Below, in pieces: positions 36,223 to 48,877 of a stretch of DNA of 64,000 nucleotides (position 1 is the stretch's first letter; each line of letters opens with the position of its first letter). Where the stretch lies: the NCBI GenBank assembly GCA_022393335.1, contig JAJEKB010020302.1, positions 62,001 through 126,000 on the forward strand, written 5' to 3'. The stretch is from Macrotrachela quadricornifera. Taxonomy: Eukaryota; Rotifera; Eurotatoria; Philodinida; Philodinidae. The position numbers and the translations under genes are program-made. The notes below the pieces were generated by a model, which saw only the letters and a list, made by a program, of their open reading frames with translations, did no database searches and had not been told where the DNA came from.

Positions 36223-36930
36223 AAGGGTGGCCCAAGTTTGCTGACTCGATTTGTAGAATTAATTTTTTTATATTATAGCACTTACTTGTAAATTTGTCTC
36301 TATGATAGAAAGATGCAGTAAAAGACGCTCTACAAAACAGCTTATGACTGATTCTACCAAATTCATATAATATGAAAGTTATAAGCTTGGAAACATGCGT
36401 CGCAAAAATATAATAATTATCGATCAACTCAATCTCGGTATTTTTGTTTGAACTCCTGCTCCTTAGGTCCTCTGAAACAAATTCTTTTTTAAAAAGAAAC
36501 GCCACGAAATTCTCTACAAAATCATACCTAAGCTTTATATTCAAATCTTTAGTCAAGATAATAAAGTAAATTATACACAACGCGAAACAAATGAAAACTT
36601 TATAAATTGGGTATTTTTTCGACTCGAACGTTTTTCTTTTCCTACTCTTTGAGTGAAAAAGCATAGTAAAAGTGAGAACTTAGTTTGCGTTTGGTACTTT
36701 CGAGTGTACTCTTTCTCGTGGCCTATAAAAAATCTTCACAGTAGTCAGTAGGTTCGAGAATGAAGTTTAAAAAATCGAAGACCGCCGTTTTGTACAATGC
36801 ATCCAAACAAGAAAGAAAAAACGTGATCGAAGTTTGGTTTTGCAGTAAGGTATGGAAGAGTAATCATTGCTGATCTAAACAACACAAATCCGATCGAAAA
36901 AACTTTTGTTTTGATGGAGTTACCGAACTT
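36223..36930. mobile_element. Truncated Tc1/mariner-like non-autonomous element
   Basis: Starts AAGGGTGGCCCAAGTTTGCT directly after TA (36221-36222). The following ~700 bp are collinear with the complement of the complete element at 52516-53456, but the far ~200-bp TIR is missing. The open frame at 36212-36664 (-) has a counterpart at 53055-53252 in the other copy, yet matches no transposase I know. Confidence 0.7.
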
Positions 36931-38704
36931 CTATATTACAAAAAAAATAAAAGAAATAAGATACAATCTCATCATAAAATTCATTTTATTATTATTATTA
37001 ATAGTTGTAATAAGAACATTTGAATAATAACAAATAAAACAAAACTAATCATTATGGTAAATTTTAAGACATTATTCAACAAATATTTTTTAAATATTTG
37101 ATAATTCTTATAAACTATACCATCAAAATAAAATCTATAAATAAGAAAGATTTAATAAAGATTTTGGAGTGATTCAATAATGATTGTATTCATCTTCATT
37201 TTGCTATATGTAATAAATAAAGATTAATTATTTTTAATAAAATACAATCATTGAGAAATATTGAAATATTTAATGAAACAATTTGAGGAGCAAAATATAA
37301 AATAGATTTTGTATATAATTTATCTTTTCAAGGTATATTTATACCTTAATATGTTCATATATTTAAATAAAAAAAATTTTAACAACAAAAGACAAAAAAA
37401 ATTATTTAATATTATTTTAATTAATATTGTATAATAAATCATTTAATACACATTTGACCACGTCTATATTGAAATATTAATCTTCTAAAAAAATACATAT
37501 ACTTAAAGATTAAATAAATGATTCATTTTACTTTGACTTTCCAGGTCGAACGTTACGAGCTTCGTATACACTCGTCTACTGCCGTATACGACCGTATTTC
37601 TCTGTATTACCTGATACCGTATTATGGGCGTATATCTCCGTGATCGCATACGGCGAAATACGGAGCAATACAGAGATCGTACACGGAGCGTTAACGATCG
37701 TATGCGACTGTAATATACCCGTACACGGTCATAAACGACTGTATCTTGTCGTCTAAATGCTAAAAATAATGCCTTTTTTGTTTTCCCAGGTCGAGTAATC
37801 CGATCATCGGACTCTACAGGATCCTAAGGGAATTCTGTAGGTAAGTTACATATTACCTACAGTGTTAACCCTTCATCGATGATCCTTTAAAGTCAGCAGG
37901 TTATATATTTACCTAAATAAATAACCACTGTTTCATTTTGCCGTTGAAATCGACCTGAAACAAATTCAAAATTGATTATTTTGTTAATAAAATACTTACT
38001 GTTATACTTGTATATCGAAATTAACTGAAAATAAATTGAAAAAAAATTTTTCTAATGTTTTTCTTACTGTATCATTTAGATCTCTATATATATCTAAAAT
38101 GAATGAAAAAAAAATATTTTCTTAATAAAATAATTACTATGTCATTTGGATGTTTAATTGAGCATAAAATAAATGTTAAAAGATTTTATTTTAATATATA
38201 CTTACTGCTGTATTTGGTCACCCAAACACACCTCTCGACATGAATATGGTCGGTTAATGTTGGATTCGATGGGATGGTTTCGACCTGAATTATATTACAC
38301 GTACTTCCGCTAGCAAACTATCGAATTATTGTAGTAAATAGAGATTTTTTTCGTTTTGTTATCTTCTATAGGCACTCTGTTTTTATTGTCTTGTTGCTAC
38401 TTGCTCTTTATTCATTATTCTTCTTTTCTTTTATTTTCATTAATCTTTTGATTAATTCATTCATTAATTAGAAAAATGTTTGTTTTTGTTTTTGAAAACT
38501 AATTAATAATTAGCAAAAAGTTATCAGTTTTTGACTTTCTCTTGAAGGAACCGCTCCTTATTCTATCTATCATATTATATTTTAATGCAAAAAGATAGTT
38601 TTCCTGTTATAAACATCTAAAAGCCATTAATCATAGTTATTAATTACTTATTGTTAATTATCACAAGTTGTTAAAATTTTTCATTAATAATTTGCAACAA
38701 GGCA
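36931..38704. other. AT-rich desert with one GC-richer patch
   Basis: No gene. 37000-37540 and 38040-38700 are strongly AT-rich. 37550-37760 holds degenerate CGTATACG/CGGAGCAATACAG units (see repeat entry). A block CCAGGTCGA recurs at 37551 and 37787. Confidence 0.5.
37555..37760. repeat. Degenerate CGTATACGG-type repeat patch
   Basis: Many variants of CGTATACG, GTACACGG and CGATCGTATG in both orientations within ~200 bp, in otherwise very AT-rich DNA. Could be a subterminal region of a dead element; no ends found. Confidence 0.5.
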
Positions 38705-38815
38705 GCTGTCTGTAACGGAGGATGGGGGCCAGAAAACTTCCGTTTAAAACTTACACTCACTATTTTCTTTCGTCAAATATGTGAGTTCCACAAAATAAGG
38801 CTTTTAAACATCTTC
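38705..38815 (-). repeat. Dispersed repeat, copy 2
   Basis: Inverted relative to 28530-28640. It shares the TTTGTGGAACTCACATATTT, AATAGTGAGTGTAAGTTTTA and CCTCCGTTACAGACA blocks in the same order. Confidence 0.7.
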
Positions 38816-39329
38816 ACTGTATCCAAGGTAGGTCTCAACGCACTTTTATGAACCTTGAGGTACTTATAGAACATCGTTTTCGATAATTTTCTCAAGTTAG
38901 AATTTGAGCAATTTATGCATTTCGTATTGATTATAGAATGGTCGTAATAAATCAATATATCACCAATTATCATCCATCTCTGATATGTACCAATACTCGT
39001 TAATCTGAGCAAAAATAAAAAACTGCACTATATATAACTTTGAAAAACATAGTCACGCCATTTGAATTTCAGAGAAACTCTTTTAACGTTCTGGTGTAAT
39101 CTAATCTCTGTTTGTTACTGTTCAGGGTTTCTTTTCTATTGCTAAGGAATAATGGAAAAGTATTATGTCGTCTAACATTTGAAAATGACAAAACTTGATG
39201 TTTATTGACAGTTTGAAAAATAAAATATTTCCTATTGAAATATAGTATTCTCTTTCTCGTAGAGAAGGGTCAAGCAAGAATAAATTGTTTGTTCGTTTGC
39301 TTGATTGTATGTCCGCACAAGGTCAATAA

Positions 39330-39640
39330 AATTTAACCAAAGGGTAATTGAGGTCGAGGAATCCGAATCTGGTGTTGGTTTTTCAAAATTTTTTGAGAAC
39401 CATTTTTTCACACAAAGAACCGCTCTTCTACAAAAAAAATTTATAAGGGTTGATCGAAGGGTAATCGAGGACGAGGAATTCAAAACTGAAGTTCGTTTTC
39501 TAAAAATTTTTTGAAGCTCAGTTTTTCAAATAAACGACAAATTTTTAACAAAGAACCGTCGTTTTTCGACGAAGTTTGGTCAAAGACAGTTGAGGTCGAG
39601 AAACTTGCATCAAGCTTCGGTTCTTTTAATTTTACAAATG
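39330..39640 (-). repeat. ~120-bp tandem repeat family, locus 1
   Basis: About three units, each with TTGAGGTCGAGGAATCCGAA-like and GTTTTTCAAAATTTTTTGA-like blocks. The complement carries TTCGATTCCTCGACC, the hallmark of the loci at 47820-48235 and 57545-57785. Confidence 0.65.
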
Positions 39641-41114
39641 AATAGCTTGACGGTAGTTTAGAAACACGATTTCTACGAGAAAGAGATGAGCGACTCTTTG
39701 AACGAGCGTTACTTGTCTTTATTAATGAGACATAAAATTCCACTGAAATTAGTTGAAGTTATTCCATTCGAATCTCTAATCAGATTCAAGTGATAATATC
39801 TTCAATTGATTTCAGTTACCTTTTTTGTCAAAGATTTCACAGGGAATCTGATCTTTGAATACATACGAAGAAAAAATGATAAGAAAATGGAAGAAGCAAT
39901 AGCAGCAGGAGCAAAAGGAAGAAAAAAAAGAAGAATCAGAATATGTCTGACTGTATCAAATTGATATAAGAAGATTCTAATAATCCTCACTTTCAGATCA
40001 ATGAGATATTTGTATAGATTGAATTTGATCGTAGTAGTTCGCTTTTTTTCATCCTTACGTTTGTGTATCTGTTAAAGATGTCAAAAGTTTAATATTGCGT
40101 CTTTTTCAAATACCTATACGTGCAATTGATACAGTATAATATCGCTCAACTGCTGAAAGAGACCCTCACCTCACAAGATGCCCGAATCAAAACTAATCGA
40201 AATCGTGTACTATTTATCATTTATCTCTAATCGAATATAGAAAAACGATTCGATTAAAACATCTGCTGTCTTCCTTTATCAAAAAGGAAACGAATTGAAT
40301 TGAAATCAATCGGCAATATAATTAATTGAACCGTTTGTATTCTTCAAATAGAATTTAGAACGATAAAATCCAGCCTTTCTGTTTTTTTGAAGAAGAAAAA
40401 TACTTAAAGCTTACCGAAAATCAAAGATTCATTGAGGGTAATTTCAAATACTTTGTCTTAATTATCACGGAAGATGTTCGTTTTGGGAGACAAATTATGC
40501 CCACCTCGTCGTGGTTTCTGCTGAGTAATGCTAACGAACCTCTGTAAATGAATACGCACGCATATAAACAGAAACTTTATATGATTGATATGATGGTGAA
40601 CTGGATTAACTAAAGCATTGAAAATAGAAAGCACATGTTTAAAATGACGTTTGAAGTTTTTTTGCATTTTTAGATAATCGAAAATTATCAATTTTTAAAA
40701 GAAAATATCACGGATCATGATGGATATGAAATCCATTATCATCCAACGGTAAGCAGAGGGGAGTCTGATTTGAAAAAGAGACTAATTTACTTGAGTTGTA
40801 TTCTATTCCAAAGACTCCTTATTTAACAGATGAATAAAATTACTTTTTATATCTCTATTTCTCTTTTTGTATCTTTTCTAGAAGTACGATGCTTATGAAT
40901 GACACAATAGAATATATCTCATTAAAAATGAAAAAGGCCAAGTATGTTTCTATTCTAATGTTTATACATTTGTTTATATGTGTTCCAATTTTAATCAATT
41001 CGGACAAATTCAATGAAGAATATGGTTCTCAATATATTGCAGTTTCGGAGGACTATAGAAATATTAAAAAAATGTTCATTCATCTTCGTTGATTTTTTTT
41101 AATAAAAAATTCTA
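39641..41114. other. No supported gene
   Basis: AT-rich with purine-rich stretches (39870-39935). Short frames only. Confidence 0.4.
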
Positions 41115-42080
41115 CTTAGGGGTATCCAAAAGTAATGTCGCGTCCATATCATTTCCTTATAAAAAGATTTTAAAAAAATTCTTTTTTTATAGGATGATAG
41201 AGAAAATGAAGCTCTATTTTTCTATACTATTTCATCACTATTCAACTAGTATTATACTAATAAAATTCCGAGCAGAACTATTTTTGTGTAAAACTTAACT
41301 ATCGGTTGAAGTAGATTAAATGGATACGCTTTGCATTTCAATTTTCAATCACTTAATAGGTTGTATTGAAAAACAAAATATACCACAAGATGCAGTGTGA
41401 AAAGCTCTACAATTTTTAAGGAACAGCTTATTTTATCTTTCAGATAAGAAAAAACGAAACTTTCCTTCGTATAGAAAAAATTGATTTTTTTCAGCATAGT
41501 CGGAGAGAATTTAACATTTTTTGGAAACAAGAAGTAAGTAACTAAAATAAGTACTCGTATACAAATTGTAGAGCTTTTGACGCTGCATCTCATGATATAT
41601 TTTGTTTTTTTAAAATAAAAGATATTAGAGGATAAAAAGGTGACATGAGAAAAAGTGAATTTATCTTGTATCAAAAAAGTGTCGTTTTCGCATAGTCGAA
41701 ATTTGGTCGCTCCAAATTTTGTCTATTTTGAAAAGAAAAAGTGCAACTATAAAATTAGCTGTTCCTTAAAAATTGTAGAGCTTTTCACACTGCATCTTGT
41801 GGTATACTTTGTTTTTTAATACAACCTACTAAGTGATTGAAAATTGAAATGCAAAGCGTATCCATTTAATCTACTTCAACCGATAGTTAAGTTTTACACA
41901 AAAATAGTTCTGCTCGGAATTTTATTAGTATAATACTAGTTGAATAGTAATGAAATAGTAATGAAATAGTATAGAAAAATAGAGCTTCATTTTCTCTATC
42001 TTCGTATAGAAAAGAATTTTTTTAAAACCTTTTTATAAGGAAATGATATGGACGCGACATTACTTTTGGATACCCCTAAG
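41115..42080. mobile_element. Palindromic mariner-type MITE
   Basis: The ends CTTAGGGGTATCCAAAAGTA and its exact complement are flanked by TA at 41113-41114 and 42081-42082. The arms (41115-41440 and 41745-42080) are nearly identical and separated by ~300 bp without a transposase. One arm carries a local tandem duplication of TAATGAAATAG near 41945-41965. Confidence 0.9.
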
Positions 42081-42344
42081 TACCTATAAAACCACAATGA
42101 ACCATACGATAGAAACAATTCTTACTGCTAGCACGCGATTCTTTTTTTTTGAAATATATTCGTGCTCTTATAGACATTTCACTGTGGATATTTCATAAAT
42201 TGAATGTAACTTTGCGTAAACAACTCAAAAATGAATCTTCACCGTCGAACTCCCACCATTTTAATTCTCTATACCAACACAAGACAGATCTATCTTTCAA
42301 CTAAACTATATTTTTGTCAGATCCACATGTTGTCCGTATGAAGA

Positions 42345-42490
42345 TACGCGAAACAATCAGGTATTTTAACCGTAGAGCAGCCAACCGAAAATTGAAAGAT
42401 ATGGATTCGATTCCCATTCATATATGCTTTCTCTTTCAATTAATTACTTTAAAATCTAAACTCACGTTCACCCTCACCTTCTTCCATCTT
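42345..42490 (+). repeat. tRNA-derived SINE-like repeat, copy 1
   Basis: GGTATTTTAACCGTAGAGCA, then CCAACCGAAAATTGAAAGAT and GGATTCGATTCCCATTC resemble a D arm (A box), anticodon arm and T arm (B box). They are followed by a CTTTCTCTTTC block and AACTCACGTTCACCCTCACC. The same order occurs at 48375-48650. It does not fold as a complete tRNA. Confidence 0.6.
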
Positions 42491-43107
42491 CCTGTTCACG
42501 TTCTACATATATTCATTGCACTTAACGACACAAACTGAGCATATGAGTCGCAGGCAAAACAAAACAATGTAAAATCAATTTTTTCAGGAAAAGCGTTATT
42601 TTGAGAGGTTTGGGATTGCAGAAAAAATGGCATTACATCCCTGAATTTTAATATAAAATGAATAAATTATAGTGTATTCGATAGAGAAGACTTTACTCTA
42701 TCAAATGAGTGATAAGTCACAAAATCTTAAATTTCGATGAAAATTGACTGTTTCAGGGTGGGATGACCTTAAATGTTCCGTCCAAGAAGATATGATCAGA
42801 TTCACATAACAGTTCAAATGATTGTTATATACTAAAAGCCAATTATTGAGGAATATGTTGGTCGAGGATGATAAATTCTTCATTATCAAATGACACCCAC
42901 CATTTACCTGCAAACCCAAAATATTAATTAAGAGAAGGTCATGTACTTTTGCAAACATCTAACATACGTTCAACGCATACTTTATTGATTGATCTGGGCA
43001 GCGGCGGATAATGTTCGTTTTTTGTTCAATGAAGAGTATTTTTTTCGTTGACGAAATAAAGGCAAAGACGTCACATCATTTGTATATCGTTTAATTAATT
43101 CAGAACA
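42491..43107. other. No supported gene
   Basis: AT-rich; nothing beyond short frames. Confidence 0.35.
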
Positions 43108-43420
43108 TTAAATTTTCGTTAATGCAATTGCTTCTTCACGAATACGGTGTTTTAAAACTGTTTTGAATTCTGCTATATTATTTCTTTCTTTTGATGAGTC
43201 ATGATTGTATGGTGAGGTTGAAACAGACGTCACACCTAAAGAAAGTTTTGATATAATTTCTTTCGGTTGTACACAACGCTGTGCAATTTCATGACAATCA
43301 GCTTCATTCACAACAGCAAAAGGTCGGATGTCCATACATATTCATCGAACTACTAAATCTTTCATTTCTTTTGAATGAAAATCTGATAGTCGGAAACTTT
43401 TTGGATGAACATTTGCAATG
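43108..43420 (-). pseudogene. hAT transposase fragment (BED-type family)
   Basis: Reads DFHSKEMKDLVVR, stop, ICMDIRPFAVVNEADCHEIA, then VLKHRIREEAIALTK. The order 'IC.D.RPF..V....F..' and then a R..E.AIALT segment matches the start of Hermes-like hAT transposases. One in-frame TGA, and the rest of the transposase is missing. Confidence 0.6.
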
Positions 43421-44735
43421 ATCAAAATTTGAGAAGACGATATAGAACTGATTTTTTGACAAGAAGATCCATAATTATGCTTTTTGAGAAAAGTGGTGCT
43501 GTTGGAAATGTACGAATAAGTAGTAAAGTAACTCTTTTATAAAACAAAGCCTTCGATTTTTCTAGAAGAATTATTCGAATCGAGCTTAGCAGGAAAACCA
43601 AACGAACGCCAACAATCGATGATTTTATTATTGTCCAAACTGTCAAAAACAATATATTGAGTTTTATTGTTTTTTTAATAGATATTCAGTTTTTTTACGA
43701 GTATACTTTTCATTTGACGGATTTCATGACATTCAGTAATCAAAAGCTTGTTCTCACCATCATTTTGGTTCACTCAGAGGTTTAACCCTTTCCCTAGAAA
43801 AGTTGATTATATGAATAATTGAATGATTGAGAAGTTGACAGTTGAATACTTGAATGGTTAAATACTTAAATAGGTAATTATGTGAATTATAAGACTTGAA
43901 TAGTTAATTACCCGAATTCAAGTTGCATGTTCTATATGTATAATTGTATTATAATTATGAATATTATGTATACCACTCTTATATTATTTTGACGTTATTT
44001 TCTTTTTCGTTGCTAGAATATTTTGTATAAATTATGGAGGAACAAAATACTCAAACGTTTATTCAAAAATAAAATGACGATTAGGTAGTACGCTGGCGAT
44101 CAATGAATATAAACGCTCAAACTAATAGATAAAAGATATGCAAGCGATTAGATAACATAGTGTGAGTATGATTCTTAATATTCCCATTTTCTGCTTATAT
44201 TTGTAAGAATTTTAAAGAAAGTATATATTATTCGTCACAGCATTCAAGAATAACTAATTTAGATTTCATCAGACAAAACATAATTAAATAACAAGACATA
44301 CTACTTCATCAACCATTTTTTTAAATTTATTTCAAGAACTTGTGAATATTTTGGAGTTATTCTCAGACCGTTGTCAATACAAATAATTTTGTTCTTCTCA
44401 TTAACATTGCAATCCGAGGGGATAATCATTTGTTCAGATCTACTCTTGATTTTTCCCTAATCACCCAGATCAAATGATACGATTCGATATGGATCCATAT
44501 TGATTTACCTGGACAGGAACAAATCGAGAGGATCTCCTTATGCATAAAGTTTTTCCGTTCATTAATTCAAACCTAAAAAACAAAAAGTACTGTAAAAATT
44601 AGTCAGAAAGCGCTAAAAGGTTGGTTTCGTCAATGATATGTACATATCTTTACCCATGTGTTATTCAACTGTTACAATTTTTAGATAATTAACTTCGTTC
44701 TTTTATCTGAATAATATCATTCTCAAAAATGGAAA
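43421..44735. other. Upstream of the methyltransferase; no gene seen
   Basis: AT-rich, including a TTGAATAGTTAAT-type degenerate repeat at 43800-43930 (alternating GAATGATTGA, TTGAATACTTGAATGG). Confidence 0.4.
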
Positions 44736-45501
44736 ATGATACAATTTTTTCAAAAAAGTTGGGAAACTTTTCAAATTGTTCTCCGAGAAAACTACCTGCA
44801 ACATATTCAACTCTACTCAAAAATACCAGAATATCTTGACTCTCGATTCGAAGTAGGCCAATCATTGATTTTATTTTTACTAGAATATCATTTTCTTTGC
44901 TTAGAATCTATTTTCCATTCTTGATCTTGGTTGTGGCGATGTGGATTACTTTTCCAAAACATTGTTGAAAAAGAATCTTTGGTCACGAGTGTCATCCTAT
45001 ATAGGTGTAGATCTATCAGAAAAAGCTATGCAAATTGGTGAACAGAATGTTCACCAGGCAGCATCATCAAATACACATGTGTCATTTGTTGTTGATGATG
45101 CGTTAAGTTTTGTTAAAAAAGCATCATCTGCTACTTATGATCTTGTATTCTCTTCAATTGCCATTCATCATCTTCGCGATAGTGACAAAGAGCAAATTAT
45201 TCGTGAAATTGGTCGTATCCTGAAACCTAACGGTACTTTTATGCTCGTCGATGTTTTTCTTGATGAAGACAAGGATCGTGACCATTTTATACGAGTATTT
45301 ACACATCATGTCCGTCACGACTGGATTGCATTGAACAATGAACAAAACAAGAGCATTGTAGATCATGTAGTCAATTTTGATTTTCCGGCTAAACTATCAT
45401 CATACAAGAAATGGATTTCATTACACCCACCTTACGTAAATGTCAAATGTCTCGAGAATATACGCTTCTACAAAACAGTTGTCTTCGAAATGGAATCATA
45501 A
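44736..45501 (+). CDS. Class I SAM-dependent methyltransferase
   Basis: Two exons, 44736-44852 and 44905-45501, with a 52-nt GT-AG intron in phase 0; total 237 residues. The N-terminal helix FFQKSWETFQIVLRENYLQH is followed by motif I ILDLGCGD (44-51), which is restored only by removing the intron. Next come an acidic motif II (IGVDLSEKAM, Asp about 75), a VVDDALSF stretch, and the post-motif DLVFSSIAIHHLRD (118-131). This is the usual SAM-binding Rossmann fold of Methyltransf_12/25 proteins. The C-terminal HPPYVNVKCLENIRFYKTVV is plausible as the last strand. The substrate cannot be told. No signal peptide, so probably cytosolic. Intact. Confidence 0.87.
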
Positions 45502-47819
45502 TACTATACTTCAGATTGATCAAAGTTTTGTCGAACAATATTGAAATTCTTGTAAAATACTGAATACCGTATGATTTATTGCATGACTATATTGTAAAAT
45601 ATCGCTTGTATAATTCTATTCTATCGGAAAGAAAAAAACATTGTCTAAATAATAGCGGTGACTATTTTGAGCATTTAACCCTCGTACTCTGTTTCGAGAT
45701 CCAACCGAACCCACAACGCCGATTTTTCTTTTTAGCCACGCTAATACTTATCGTCTGCTGATCGATTTATTCCCTAATCATTATTCTCCTAACAATGCAC
45801 GAAGACCATATGAAATTTCTTTGATACCTCTTACAGGAGACCCCGTAACATCTTTAGTGCCATCTGCCCTCTGTTATTTCGAAGGTTTATCTCTCAAGAG
45901 ATTCGTTAGCTGGTCATTACCAATAGTGATTTGACTATTGTTTGATATTTGTCTAATAGATTTTTTACAATTATATCGAACTACTTTTATAATAATTTTT
46001 GTGTCACGACAATTATCTTCGAGGGTGAGGGTGGATGAGTTTCATTGAATGGATTCAAAGCATCATACGACGATCGTTTCGACTATTGCTCAGAAAGTCA
46101 TCATCAGGTATGTTTCGAATCTTTAATATCGGCTTGTTGCATCTAATAAAATTCATGGTGTATGTGTACCAAATTATTTAGATTTCTACAATAATTCTTC
46201 TTGAATAAGTGATAGATAATGATTATATATGTTCTTGATGAATCATAATGATGACAAAAAGTAAAATCAATATTAAATGAAATTTTGATTGAAATAAAAC
46301 GAATGTTGAATAAAAACAATCTTAATTTTGTACGATAAAAATGTTCTTGATTTTTATGTCTCGTTGTTGACAGTGATGATGATAATGGACGATTTTCATA
46401 CAAAATAATATAAAATATTCCAATGAAAATGATATAAATCTTAAATTTCTTTCAAAAAAAAAAGGTAGTACTATATTGGAGTCATCAACATGATATAATA
46501 ATGGTTAAGAACGATGTCGACATATAATTGATAACTTAACATAATTTGATGATAAATTATAACCATATGTATAGTCTATTTTATTTTAGATTAATTTTAA
46601 ATAAAGAAAAAAAGAGCACAAAATACTTCTTAGATTGAAATAATTTTTATCTAATTAATGTATTTTTACTTTCAATCCATCCACGAAAAGTTTAACAGGA
46701 AAATATCATTTGAGAATATATTTTGCATTTTCTTTTCTTAATAAATATTCAATTTTTTAACATAAATATCTATTCATCATATTTAGATTTTTGTTCACTA
46801 TTTGTTGGAACCATTGTTGATAAATGAAAATCTTCAAATTTAAATAATAATTTATTTAAAACATTACATCACCTTCTTTTATTAGATTCTCTTCTATTTT
46901 ATAATTTTTCAAAAATATGTATTTCATCATTTTCAGCTTCATATTTTATTGAGTTGTTTAGTTTTAGAAAAAAAAAATTTCCCTAAATTTTTATTCGACA
47001 TCAACATTTATTTCTCTATATATATTTTATTTTAAATTTCTCGATTATTAACTTAAACAAAGCGACATTTTATTTCGCACAAATGTGCTGTTCTTATGCA
47101 TTATTCTATATATACATGACTGAAACATATCACAATTCCTTGAATGGTCAATTAACTTCTAAATGTGCACTCTAAAAAAGTCTTACGTCTAATTTAGACA
47201 CAACTTAAGTATAATTTTCATCAAATAAATCTTTATAAATGGTACTATAACATCATCTGATAGTGTATAATTTTTCTCATTAACTAGCGTCTGATTTTCT
47301 TAACCACTCTCATAATCATTTCTTTTCTTCAATACGGACTTTTTGTTTCCATTGTAGATTATTATTATTATTACATATTATTAATTTTTTCTAATTATAT
47401 TAATTTTATACGAGTTAGCATTTAGTAAAAGTTTCATTTGATTTCTATCTTTGTACTGAATAGTAATCAATGATGTTTATGCAAATTTTATAAATTATTT
47501 CTTTTTATTTTCTGATAAAATGAGCTCTATTTAATTGTTTTAATAAAGCCTTATTTTCATTTTTATTTTAGATAATCTTTTTTTATATCTTTTTCCATTG
47601 ATTGATTAATGATTTACATATTCTTCTCATGTATAAAGTACGAGTAAATGTTTTTTTATTTACTTTTAATATTATATATATTTTTTTTTCTTCAAGCTTG
47701 TTACTTTTTCTAAGAACATGTTTTTATTTTTTGACTCTTGACTTGGCACAAACAAACAAATGCATTTCACTTTTTTACGTATCACTCTCCCTTCAACCGA
47801 CGAAATAGTAAATTTAAAA
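45502..47819. other. AT-rich desert
   Basis: No gene. Very AT-rich from 46140 to 47700. 45660-46060 contains scattered short frames that could be an eroded gene but show no family motif. Confidence 0.5.
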
Positions 47820-48235
47820 ACCTTTTGAAATCTAATCACACCAATTGATTCCTGGCCCTTAAAAGCGCTTTGGTCAAATTTTATAAAAAAAATCATTTTT
47901 TTGGAGTGAAAAAAATTTTTTCGCAAAATCATAAAAAACCAATAGTACCATTCGATTCCCCGACTCCAAAAACCTTTTGGTGAAACTTTAAAAAAAAAAT
48001 TTTTCTTAAAAAAAGTCGTTTTTTATTCATAAAAAATATTTTTTGTTACAAGATCATATGAAACTAATGGTGCCATTGGATTCCTTGACCCCAAAAACGT
48101 TTAATCAAATTTTATGAAAAAAATTGTCACAAAAAAATCTTTTTTTACCCAAAACAATTAAGTAAAAAATTTTAAAAGCCTAATCACAGATTCGAATTCC
48201 TCGACCCCAAAAACCTTTAGTCAACCTTGGCTTCA
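47820..48235 (+). repeat. ~120-bp tandem repeat family, locus 2
   Basis: Four degenerate units. Each has ATTCGATTCCTCGACCCCAA, AAACCTTTTGGT/AGTCAAA and then A/T homopolymer runs with TCATTTTTTT. Same family as 39330-39640 and 57545-57785. Confidence 0.8.
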
Positions 48236-48374
48236 ATGCATTGGCGATACATGGAAAGGATTATGAATGTAGAAATGAACATACATACGAACATACGAAC
48301 GAACGCGGTTTACTTGCTCGGCGCAATATCCTTCTTTCAGTAGAGGGGATAATGCAGTCAGGGTGATATCTGGG

Positions 48375-48650
48375 TAGCTTAACTAATAGAGCAGTCAACC
48401 GATCATTGGAAGATGCAGTTTCGAGTCCTGTCCTGTCCTGTGTATGTGATCCTTTTAGTCTAATCTTTCGTAATAGACCAGACATATTTCTTGTGGAGTT
48501 TCGTTTGATTTTCAGCTCGTTGGTTTTTGATCTGTGGACAAGTGAAAGGACGATGGATAATATTTCAGATGATTCAAAAGTTATGCTTTCTCTTTCGTTT
48601 TGCTTTTCTAACAAACTCACACTCACCCTCACCCTCACCCTTCAATTAGT
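48375..48650 (+). repeat. tRNA-derived SINE-like repeat, copy 2
   Basis: GGTAGCTTAACTAATAGAGC, then CAACCGATCATTGGAAGAT and GCAGTTTCGAGTCCTGTC give A-box and B-box-like parts. The tail has TATGCTTTCTCTTTC and AACTCACACTCACCCTCACC as in copy 1, with ~130 bp extra in the middle. The 48406-48816 frame runs through it and is not a gene. Confidence 0.65.
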
Positions 48651-48877
48651 CACTGCGAAGGAAATGCATTGCATGCAGTGGCGTAAAGAATGTACAAACA
48701 GCGAATTAAAAAGTGTGTGTCTTGACTCACAACCAATTCAAGTCGATTTCTTTCACCATATTGCACAATTTCCAGAAAGTGGGAAGAAAAGAGTGAAGCG
48801 GTATATAAGACACTAAAATAATCTGATATCTGTATTGAACAGTAAAACGAGTCGATTCAAAATTCAAACTTGAAGCA

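Noticed and set aside
36212..36664. 150-codon minus ORF with a conserved counterpart at 53055-53252
   Set aside because: Conservation is explained by both lying in copies of the same Tc1-like element; no transposase motif (no DDE, no HTH) is visible.
37000..38700. CRISPR-like or bacterial sequence
   Set aside because: No regular direct repeats with spacers; the window is eukaryotic throughout, with spliceosomal introns.
48375..48450. A functional tRNA gene
   Set aside because: A- and B-box-like parts exist, but the acceptor stem does not pair and a second degenerate copy exists at 42345; SINE-like origin fits better.
48406..48816. 136-codon ORF upstream of the ART-TPR gene
   Set aside because: Runs through the tRNA-derived SINE-like repeat, with TLTLTLTLQ coming from CTCACC repeats.
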